Part shown: positions 57,336 to 64,000 of the stretch, one piece after another
How positions within the stretch are numbered: position 1 is the first letter of the stretch
Layout of the letters: every line of letters starts with the position of its first letter
Assembly (NCBI RefSeq): GCF_000015445.1
Contig: NC_008783.1
Span: forward strand, 875,001 to 939,000
Reading direction: 5' to 3'
Source: Bartonella bacilliformis KC583
Lineage (GTDB): Bacteria > Pseudomonadota > Alphaproteobacteria > Rhizobiales > Rhizobiaceae
DNA length: 64,000 nt
Program-made: the position numbers and the translations under genes
Notes under the pieces: model-generated
Told to the model about the DNA's origin: nothing
Database searches by the model: none
Seen by the model: the letters and a program-made list of their open reading frames with translations, nothing else

Positions 57336-58100
57336 TTACTGCGATGGAAAATATTTTGCTACTAATGCATAAAGAATTGCTGCTGTTTCAGCATCTAGAA
57401 TTCCATCATACGTTTCTTGGCGAAAATGCATCTGAAATGCTCGAATCAAAGCCTCATATCCACTTTCAGTATTTGCAATTGAGGTATCATATCCATATTT
57501 CCTTAGTTGAGCAACAATCTCTGATTGAGATGGAATATTTTTGAGAAATTTAGCTTGATATTCCTCCTTAAGATCATCATCATACCATGCTCCAATACCT
57601 ACTCTATAGAGCTCTTTCCAGGGAAAAGATGGACCTGGATCACTTTTCCGTGTAGGAGCAATATCACTATGGGCGACAACATTAGTCGGCACAATATCTG
57701 GATAACGTTGCAAAATATTCGCCCCAAGTTCTTTAACTGCATCAATTTGTATTGGATTATAAGGAGGGAATCCTCCAGGATCACCAGTGGCTAAATTAAC
57801 TATCTCAATCCCAATAGACGTATCATTCAAATTTGTACGCCCAGCCCATGAACTAACACCAGCATGCCACGCACGTTCATTTTCATCAACTAAATTAAAA
57901 ATACGCATATCTTTAAAACCTGCTTCAATATACGTTTTTTCTGAGGGATCCGGAATAAGATAGTGAGCACTAACCTTAGCTCCTGTCAAAGCTGCAATGG
58001 ACACTTCAAAGTCAATTGCAGTATAATGTAATACTAAAAAACGAACCCGACGATTAAAGCTTTTTACAGAGCGATAGCTATTATAATCAATTTTATACAT
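57336..58100 (-). CDS. N-acetylmuramoyl-L-alanine amidase, AmiD/AmpD type
   Basis: A 254-residue zinc amidase. Amidase_2 domain: LVLHYTA with H25, AWHAGVSSWAGRTNLNDTSIGIEIVN (E99), and VVAHSDIAPTRKSDPGPSFPW with H144 and D154, the three zinc ligands being H25, H144 and D154. A C-terminal peptidoglycan-binding domain (about 180-250, VAQLRKYGYDTS, RAFQMHFRQETYDGILDAET) follows, as in AmiD. It cuts the bond between muramic acid and the peptide for wall recycling. No signal peptide is seen, so it acts in the cytosol or leaves by another route. Monocistronic. Confidence 0.92.
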   Translation of the reverse strand: MYKIDYNSYRSVKSFNRRVRFLVLHYTAIDFEVSIAALTGAKVSAHYLIPDPSEKTYIEAGFKDMRIFNLVDENERAWHAGVSSWAGRTNLNDTSIGIEIVNLATGDPGGFPPYNPIQIDAVKELGANILQRYPDIVPTNVVAHSDIAPTRKSDPGPSFPWKELYRVGIGAWYDDDLKEEYQAKFLKNIPSQSEIVAQLRKYGYDTSIANTESGYEALIRAFQMHFRQETYDGILDAETAAILYALVAKYFPSQ

Positions 58101-58898
58101 AGAAAATCCTTACTTTTTAGCTAAATAAATTATTATAAGTAAGTGGTATACAAAATTAATATTAGTACTATTTTAAGAATTTTTTATGATAAAATTAATA
58201 TCTATGTGCTATTCTGAAATATTTATAATTGTACTTTTAAAAAATACAGGAAGATAACATAACCTTCATATAAGAAAAGAGGGATATATGTCTCCTATAA
58301 TAATCAAACATTTTGATAATCATTACATTTTTAAAAAGATTCAAAAGGAAAATTCATTCATGATAAAAATAGGAAAAGAGCTTATAAAAGATGTCTTTTT
58401 TCTATTTCTTAATGGCAGAAACATTTTCAATAACTCTGATTGACGATAAAATACTTTTTCATGAAAAGAACCGAGAGATAAAAAGTTTTTTCTGACTTTT
58501 TTTACAAAAAAGAATAACTATCACTTGACCGTTTTGGTTAACACGCTGCGCATTATCATAACCAACATATCCAAGAAGCTCACGCTCCGATAGTTTTTTC
58601 TGCTGTAATCAATTTTTTTTGATTAAAGACCAAAAAACAATACAGTATTGTATGTAAATAATTGGGCTTGCAGCTTACATTCATGAGTAATCATAATTTA
58701 TAAATTACTCACAGAAAACTCAGTAAGAAAAAACAGAAGATACATTTATATCATTCTGTTTTTTACCTAGACCACTAAAAGAAGTGGTATTACTAAATAA
58801 GCTCACATTTTCATGCAAACGCAGGCGTTCTCTTAATTAAGGATATCCTTGTGATTTTGTGTAATTTATTACCGTGCTCTCCGTTTCACTTTCTTTTT
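58101..58898. other. Long gap with a possible gene remnant
   Basis: About 800 AT-rich bases. On the minus strand near 58490-58610 a frame reads LSERELLGYVGYDNAQRVNQ and continues NGQVIVIL, which looks like protein sequence but lacks a proper start and ending. I take it as a scrap of an unknown gene. Nothing else is supported. Confidence 0.3.
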
Positions 58899-59180
58899 CT
58901 AGCACACCGCAACCTGAAGAGAATAGTGCTCTCCTAGTGGCCTAATGGTACTCTTACAAACATGTTCTTTCAAAGTCTTCTGTACACTAGGACTGCTACT
59001 CATATCACGCCGAAATGCAGGCAATCTCATCCAAAACACCCTAGGAATAGTCTCACTAGTGTAACGAGTTAAATCGTCCAAACCAACTGGTCCTTTTCTT
59101 TCTGCTTCTGCAGCGGTTACTGGTGCTACGACTGAAGACAAAGCAGAACATAAAGCTGCAACGAGAACGATACGTTTCAT
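58899..59180 (-). CDS. Small secreted hypothetical protein
   Basis: A 93-residue protein with a clear Sec signal peptide (MKRIVLVAALCSALSSVVAPV, cleavage near TAAEA). The mature part is about 70 residues, basic, with two cysteines near the end (HVCKSTIRP; LQVAVC). A strong ribosome site (GGAGG, eight bases upstream) supports expression. I do not recognise the family, and the abrupt end may mean truncation. The leader contains a 19-base tandem repeat. Confidence 0.6.
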   Translation of the reverse strand: MKRIVLVAALCSALSSVVAPVTAAEAERKGPVGLDDLTRYTSETIPRVFWMRLPAFRRDMSSSPSVQKTLKEHVCKSTIRPLGEHYSLQVAVC

Positions 59181-59197
59181 GAGATAAATTCCTCCAT

Positions 59198-59235
59198 AAA
59201 TAATTAAATTTACAAAAAATAATTAAATTTACAAA
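59198..59235. repeat. 19-base perfect tandem repeat in the leader of the small secreted protein
   Basis: AAATAATTAAATTTACAAA occurs twice head to tail at 59198-59216 and 59217-59235. It lies just upstream of the ribosome site of the minus-strand gene ending at 58899, so copy number changes could alter expression. Confidence 0.75.
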
Positions 59236-59244
59236 GGATCCCAT

Positions 59245-59852
59245 TGAAGGATCCTGATTACAGGTTAGCAGTACACATTTCGGCCATAATCGTCAATCAA
59301 ATAATGTCTCTTTTGTGTTCTTTTTTTGTCTTTATTATCGGTTTTGCATTCTATATCTTTCAGTCTCTCATCCCCTTATTACGCCTCTTCCGCGTGTTTT
59401 TCACAAAAACAAAAAACTACAACTTCTTGCCTTTTGCCTTATTCTTCATGTCAATGCTTAAACTCTCCAGTATCCTTCTGCATAAAAATCTTGCTCCTAG
59501 CGAATCTTGAAGTTCCTGTTACAGAAATAGAGGGAGAGAATAGTCAAAAATTGAAATCTTCTAATGATACAATTAGTATTATAAGGTAGTATCATAAGCA
59601 TTTAGATTAATGGAAACAGCATAAGGGGATGTGTTCCATAAATAAAGACTTCCCAAAAGTTATATAAGGGATTCTGAATGTGAAGAGTTACGCGTAAGAG
59701 GCGTTGCATTTCTTATAACCGCATCTATCCATATGAATCAGAAACAGCAGACAAAGCTAAAGCTAATGACATTGAGGCATCATGGAGATGGCTTGCTCTG
59801 GCCAAACAACGCATTTAAAGCTCCCACATATCACAACAGACGGTGACGTGAT
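59245..59852. mobile_element. Unassigned DNA at the edge of a prophage remnant
   Basis: About 600 bases. A hydrophobic 68-codon frame (59304-59510, MSLLCSFFVFIIGFAFYIFQ) is open but without a clear ribosome site. Near 59720-59818 a frame reads RIYPYESETADKAKANDIEA, then SWRWLALAKQRI and a stop, which looks like the end of a small phage protein ahead of the exonuclease fragment. I treat the right half as decayed phage DNA. Confidence 0.35.
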
Positions 59853-59975
59853 ATGAAACAAAGGATAGATGAATGGTTTCAAGCGCAGTTCGGAAAAGTG
59901 ACAGCCTCAAACATTGATTGTATCGTCAACAAAACAGTGAAAAGTTTACCAACCAGCAAATATGAAAACTTATAA
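59853..59975 (+). pseudogene. YqaJ/lambda-exonuclease-like recombinase, N-terminal fragment
   Basis: A 40-codon frame, KQRIDEWFQAQFGKVTASNI then DCIVNKTVKSLPTSKYENL and a stop. It matches the start of YqaJ-type recombinases (EW...R.GKVTAS plus the serine-rich helix), and similarity may run a little past the stop (KLITKR). The rest of the gene is gone and an integrase fragment follows. The catalytic half of a related gene lies at 37060, which has no N-terminal part. Confidence 0.7.
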
Positions 59976-60028
59976 ATTAAACTCATCACAAAAAGATAGA
60001 AAAGAGCCAGTTTCAAACAGATGTCTTT

Positions 60029-60325
60029 CTTCCCATTTTGCCCAAATTAGCTGCTACACTCGCAACGGGTCCAATTGGTGATGAGACGTTTATCTGTAGT
60101 AAAAGCGAAAAAAATTCATCAAAGAAAGCTTTGTCAACATGTTTCGTAAAGCCCTGTAACCAGGCAGGCATAAAAAAATCAGCCCATGGATTAAGAAAAT
60201 TGGCTGCAACAAGAGCAGCCAATTCAGGAGCTACAGTTTCACAAATGAGAGCACTTTTTGGGTGGACCGAAGATAGCATGGCATCCCTTTATCCTAAGAG
60301 GGCAGATCGCAAAAACTTGTTCTAG
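60029..60325 (+). pseudogene. Tyrosine recombinase (phage integrase), C-terminal fragment
   Basis: About 95 codons reading LPKLAATLATGPIGDETFICSK, SAHGLRKLAATRAANSGATV and FGWTEDSMASLYPKRADR. HGLR carries the His and Arg of the catalytic core and the tyrosine of SLYPKRADR is at the place of the DNA-linking residue. The N-terminal and first catalytic arginine regions are missing, so it is a dead piece of a prophage or island integrase. It lies about 100 bases from tRNA-Ser, in line with integration at that tRNA. Confidence 0.8.
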
Positions 60326-60429
60326 AATCCATAAAAAAACTACAAAAAGTGCGGGATAAACTCTAAAAAATCAATAAAATCAAAGGACTTTCCTTAATCT
60401 TTACATAACTCATTGAATCTATTGACAAA

Positions 60430-60519
60430 TGGCGGAGAGAGAGGGATTCGAACCCTCGATACGGTTTCCCGTATACACGCGTTCCAGGCGTGCGCCTTCA
60501 ACCACTCGGCCACCTCTCC
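60430..60519 (-). tRNA. tRNA-Ser (anticodon GGA)
   Basis: A 90-base cloverleaf with encoded CCA on the minus strand. Acceptor GGAGAGG, D arm TGGCCGAGTGGTTGAAGGC, anticodon stem-loop CACGCCTGGAACGCGTG showing GGA, a long variable arm (TATACGGGAAACCGTAT) and T arm GAGGG-TTCGAAT-CCCTC. The long variable arm confirms serine type. An integrase fragment lies just to the left. Confidence 0.96.
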
Positions 60520-61162
60520 AAAGACCTGTGCACTATATCCAGAAAGAAATAACACGCAAGCTTAAATTCTACATATAAAATTCAAAAAAATACTTTATTC
60601 ACTAAAACAATAATCCTGTAAACTAAATTACCCTTACAGTTTCTATTGTTGCAAAGGAAAATACCTTTCCCTCAAACCATCAAAAGAAGTAACAAAAGAA
60701 AATATTTTGCTACCTTTGATCTCAGAAAAGATATTGACTTTTCCCTTCTACTCTATTTGTGACTCAAAATCAGCCCTAAAAGTGATTGGGCTAAACAAAC
60801 CTTATTATTATCATCGCACTGCATGTACTGCATGTAATGAATAAGGATAAGTTCCCCCCCCCTCTCAAACACAAAAACCGGATCAATAATGTCTGCTCTT
60901 TGGTAGCATCAGCAAGGGCATAACTGCCTGATCACTAGCCTGTAATACAAGAGACTAACTAAAAATCGTATAATCACCTTTATCGTAAATTACCTAAATC
61001 ACATTATAGATACTCTGCTTAATTGATCAGCTTTCATCACAAATCAAAGTTCAATAATGAAAAAATCGCGTCATGATACGACGTTTTCATCTGGTGTGCT
61101 ACAGGGAACAGACAGTTGCGATGGATGACTATGTAAAAATTGTTCTCTTCATCAGAAAAACT
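60520..61162. other. Gap between tRNA-Ser and the adhesin gene
   Basis: About 640 bases with no gene seen. There is a short duplication (GCATGTACTGCATGTAATG near 60820). Nothing else is recognised. Confidence 0.3.
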
Positions 61163-61201
61163 TTCGCCCTTGCCTAATAGATACCTAATAGCAAGGGCGA
61201 A
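61163..61201 (-). terminator. Terminator of the trimeric autotransporter gene
   Basis: TTCGCCCTTGC at 61163-61173 pairs perfectly with 61191-61201 (11 bp, 17-base loop). On the minus strand it is followed by AAAGTTTTT, and it lies 35 bases after the adhesin stop, so it fits a Rho-independent terminator. The loop itself has a short repeat (CTAATA twice). Confidence 0.65.
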
Positions 61202-61235
61202 CAAAAAACTTACAAGAATATTCTGATCTTTTATA

Positions 61236-64000
61236 TTAATTCAGTGTAATACTTACTCCCGCACCTATACCCCAATGGCCTCCAGCAGTAGTCGCAGAAA
61301 AATTAGATTGGATCTTTCCATCTTCAGACGTATAACCCGTACCCAAAGCAAATGCGGATTGACTGCGCCACATACCACTTCCAAACGCAAAACTTAATCT
61401 TCCAGGTGTATCATTATAACGCAAGTTAGACACTGCCAAACCAATCGCTGCAGCCTGTCTAGCCTCTTTACGTGCACCTTCAATCCCATAACTTAAGGCC
61501 TCAAACTTCATATCTGTATAGCCTTTAGCCTGAGAAACAGCATCGTCGATGGCATTAACAACGATATTCTTTATTTTACCATCCGTGTATTTTTTTGCAT
61601 CATTGAGAACAAGTTTCATCTGTTCCTGAGTATAATCATGCAACTGACCACCGTTAACTGCTTCTTGTGATCCTTTTTCAATTTTACCATCAGCAACATT
61701 GTCAATAGTTACAGGTTTACCAGAATCTCCACCTTGTAAAACAACTTTATTAGTCTTTTTGCCACTCTCATCTCTTTGATAGCTAACGGCTCCATCGGCA
61801 AAATGGTTAACCGTATTTTCAATACTATCAACCTGTTTACTAACATCATTTACTTTATTTTCAACGTTAGTAACACGCTCATTAGTCTCCCAAAGCTGAC
61901 CACCATTGACAGCATCTTCTGAACCTTGCGCGACTTGACCATCGGCTACATTAACAATCTTACTGGGCTTACCGTCATGACTAGCATCATAAGCTCCTTT
62001 ATCCTTGCTCCAACCTAAAGAATCTGACTCTGCTTTGTTTTGATCTACCTTGTTTTCAACTTCCTGAAGGCGATCATTCATGCCGGACATACTCTCATTC
62101 ACACCACCAAAAGCATCAGCAACATTGTTATAGGCCTTTTCACTAGAGGTACCATTAGTACCGAAGTGAGAAACCTCGTAAGTAGGAGCTGTCCATTTTC
62201 CATTATTATATCCAGCGCCACCGCCAAAATAATGAGAAAATATATCGCTTATAGTATAAATCTGGCCAAAGTGTCTGGAAATCTCATTCTGAATATTATC
62301 AAGAGAATCATTAACAGCAGAAAAGGCAGAGCCAACATTATTATATTGCTTTCCTTCAATAGTGTAAGTTGGTGCTTTACCACTACTTATGTCCGCACCA
62401 CCGCCGAAATATTGTGATACGTTTGTATGAGTTTCATCAACACGATGATTTAAGTTATGAACCTCTTCATTAGTTTCCCAAAGCTGTGCACCATTAATAG
62501 CTTCAGTTGATTCTTCTGTAACTTTACCACCTGAAATACCGGAAATAGTCCGCCTTACACCATCCTTATTCAAGATATTAATTTCAGTGCCACTATTTCC
62601 TGCACCAATGGTGATACGACCATTTTCATCTTCATTTTCTCCTTGCTGAATAAGGCCACTTCCTTTTATTGCCTCTTTTACCTTGTTTAGCTGTGCAACA
62701 TTAACGGCATCACCGTCTAAAACACCATCTGCTAATCCTGTAAGTGTTTTATCTCCAGCATTAATACCACCAGCAGTTACTGATGGACCATTCTTACAAG
62801 CAGTACCATCATTACACCCTTTAATCACTAAACCAGCATTACTTAAACTGCTCAATCCTGTTGTTATGCGACCAACTTCAATGTGCTCAGCCAAATCAAA
62901 AGTTAGCTTGTTTTTGTTATCTTTTGTTATAACAAGATTACTACTTCCAACTGAAAAATCTGCACCATCTGCACCAACAGGCGTAGCATCTGCACCGTTA
63001 ACAGTAAGCATCCAACCTTTGTCTACCGTTTCTTTTAATGCTTTCAACTGTGAAAAATTAACGGCATCACCGTCTAAAACACCATCTGCTACTCCACGAA
63101 TATTTTTAGACGCAAAATCAGCACCATCAGCACTTATCTGAGGCCCCCCTTCGATCATTACGCTATTATTATCTAAGCTGATTTTTCCTACTTTTATGCT
63201 ATTCACATTAATGTCTTTAGCCAAATCAAAAGTTAGCTTATTTTTGTTATCTTTTGTTATGACAAGATTACTACTTCCAACTGAAAAATCTGCACCATCT
63301 GCACCAACAGGCGTAGCATCTGAACCGTTAACAGTAAGCATCCAACCTTTGTCTACCGTTTCTTTTAATGCTTTCAACTGTGAAAAATTAACGGCATCAT
63401 TATCTAAAACAGCATCTGCAACCCCTGTAAGTGTTTTATCTCCAGCATTAATACCACCAGCAGTTACTGATGGACCATTCTTACAGGCAGTACCATCATT
63501 ACACCCTTTAATCACCAAACCGGCATTGCTTAAGCTGCTCAATCCTGTTGTTATACGACCAACTTGAATATGCTCAGCTAGATCAAATGTTAGCTTATTG
63601 CCTGATCTCACAATGCTCAGGTTAGGAGTATCCAAATTGGGATTTTCAACTGAAAAATCTAAGCCATCTGCACCAACAGGCGTAGCATCTGCACCGTTAA
63701 CAGTAAGCATCCAACCTTTGTCTATCGTTTCTCTTAATGCTTTTAACTGTGCAACATTAACAGCATCAGTCATTTCACTACCAGCTGCAACCCCTGTAAT
63801 CTGCCGTGTTACCTTCTGACTAACATCACCAATGCTAACTGCACCCCTTGTACTCACCCATACGTGATCACTACTCTTTGTTGTGGCACCAGTCGCAGGA
63901 TTATAACCAGAAACGTTATGCTCAGTACTAGCAATGGATGCAGTACCCAAAGCAACACCAGTATCAGCAATTACATGTGCACTCGCACCAATAGCAACCC
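61236..64000 (-). CDS. Trimeric autotransporter adhesin (BadA/Vomp type), C-terminal part
   Basis: Over 900 codons read to the right edge; the start lies outside (a TTG at 63950 is internal, as VAIGASAHVIADTGVALGTA continues upstream in the YadA-head style). Then come three stalk modules of about 125-130 residues, each with KGWMLTVNGADATPVGADG; the first and third also share LTFDLAEH and GLSSLSNAGLVIKGC. Neck and coiled-coil units follow (AQGSEDAVNGGQLWETNERV). A YadA anchor closes it (about the last 90 residues, GIEGARKEARQAAAIGLAVS, GHWGIGAGVSITLN), which trimerises in the outer membrane. BadA and Vomp proteins of this family bind host matrix and promote autoaggregation. The terminal residue is N rather than the usual aromatic. 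Confidence 0.92.
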   Translation of the reverse strand, partial: VAIGASAHVIADTGVALGTASIASTEHNVSGYNPATGATTKSSDHVWVSTRGAVSIGDVSQKVTRQITGVAAGSEMTDAVNVAQLKALRETIDKGWMLTVNGADATPVGADGLDFSVENPNLDTPNLSIVRSGNKLTFDLAEHIQVGRITTGLSSLSNAGLVIKGCNDGTACKNGPSVTAGGINAGDKTLTGVADAVLDNDAVNFSQLKALKETVDKGWMLTVNGSDATPVGADGADFSVGSSNLVITKDNKNKLTFDLAKDINVNSIKVGKISLDNNSVMIEGGPQISADGADFASKNIRGVADGVLDGDAVNFSQLKALKETVDKGWMLTVNGADATPVGADGADFSVGSSNLVITKDNKNKLTFDLAEHIEVGRITTGLSSLSNAGLVIKGCNDGTACKNGPSVTAGGINAGDKTLTGLADGVLDGDAVNVAQLNKVKEAIKGSGLIQQGENEDENGRITIGAGNSGTEINILNKDGVRRTISGISGGKVTEESTEAINGAQLWETNEEVHNLNHRVDETHTNVSQYFGGGADISSGKAPTYTIEGKQYNNVGSAFSAVNDSLDNIQNEISRHFGQIYTISDIFSHYFGGGAGYNNGKWTAPTYEVSHFGTNGTSSEKAYNNVADAFGGVNESMSGMNDRLQEVENKVDQNKAESDSLGWSKDKGAYDASHDGKPSKIVNVADGQVAQGSEDAVNGGQLWETNERVTNVENKVNDVSKQVDSIENTVNHFADGAVSYQRDESGKKTNKVVLQGGDSGKPVTIDNVADGKIEKGSQEAVNGGQLHDYTQEQMKLVLNDAKKYTDGKIKNIVVNAIDDAVSQAKGYTDMKFEALSYGIEGARKEARQAAAIGLAVSNLRYNDTPGRLSFAFGSGMWRSQSAFALGTGYTSEDGKIQSNFSATTAGGHWGIGAGVSITLN

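Noticed and set aside
57215..57544. 109-codon plus-strand frame near the amidase
   Set aside because: Most of it lies opposite the amidase gene and its content (many His/Gln/Leu) is that of an antisense shadow.
59304..59510. Hydrophobic 68-codon frame
   Set aside because: No ribosome site and biased to T-rich codons; overlapping frames look similarly open. Listed only in the gap note.
62683..63819. Long plus-strand frames opposite the adhesin gene
   Set aside because: They mirror the repeated stalk modules of the minus-strand adhesin, have repeated nonsense content and no ribosome sites. They are shadows.

Overview
The window comes from a Bartonella-type alphaproteobacterial chromosome. Evidence: AT-rich DNA with wide intergenic gaps, a CckA-type sensor kinase and a DivK-type receiver (CtrA phosphorelay), a purC-purS-purQ-purL run, a fused SecDF, a BadA/Vomp-like trimeric autotransporter, and ParC with alanine at position 85, a natural feature I recall from Bartonella. 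Three intact genes of the DUF1561 / virulence-modifying (VM) toxin family, which I recall from Leptospira and from early-branching Bartonella such as B. bacilliformis and B. australis, point to that deep lineage. The species call is inference.

Layout. 1-23 kb is housekeeping: cckA (cut by the left edge), a FliO-domain membrane protein, a flavin reductase, rpe-purB, an RBBP9-type hydrolase, purC, purS-purQ, purL, a BolA plus CGFS-glutaredoxin pair, an MFS drug exporter, parC, aspS, rnd, a zf-CHCC protein, an FAD monooxygenase and dnaE. 23-29 kb holds the first VM toxin gene, an RNA helicase, a periplasmic hypothetical gene and tRNA-Leu(TAA). 29-36.4 kb has a small membrane protein gene, secDF, an LPG-synthase-TM protein, a TerC-CBS-CorC protein and tRNA-Lys(CTT). 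36.4-38.5 kb is wreckage: prophage remains ending in a lambda-exonuclease-like (YqaJ) fragment that abuts a 5'-truncated VM pseudogene. 38.9-43.2 kb carries two more intact VM genes in tandem. 43.4-48.2 kb is a compact divergent cluster that looks like a ribosomal-peptide (RiPP) locus: a 53-codon gene, a JmjC/cupin oxygenase and an MFS exporter on the plus strand, and a PqqD-like protein plus a methyltransferase-HTH-DUF2087 fusion on the minus strand. 48.6-58.1 kb returns to housekeeping: lemA, a TPM-domain gene, lipB, parE, recJ, rplM-rpsI, divK and an amidase. 58.9-60.5 kb has a small secreted protein gene, a second set of prophage remains (exonuclease N-terminal fragment, integrase C-terminal fragment) and tRNA-Ser(GGA). 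61.2-64 kb is the 3' part of the trimeric autotransporter gene, which runs off the right edge.

How it fits together. The window mixes core metabolism with host-interaction functions: secreted AB-type toxins, a surface adhesin, and a possible modified-peptide pathway. Both prophage remnants lie next to tRNA genes, so the accessory DNA probably entered by integration and then decayed. The two strongest leads are (i) VM toxins in which a lectin half and a C-terminal half with a conserved Cys/His/Asn set at papain-like spacing are joined, in two of three copies, by an R-x-K-R furin-like linker, and (ii) the RiPP-like cluster around the 53-residue peptide.
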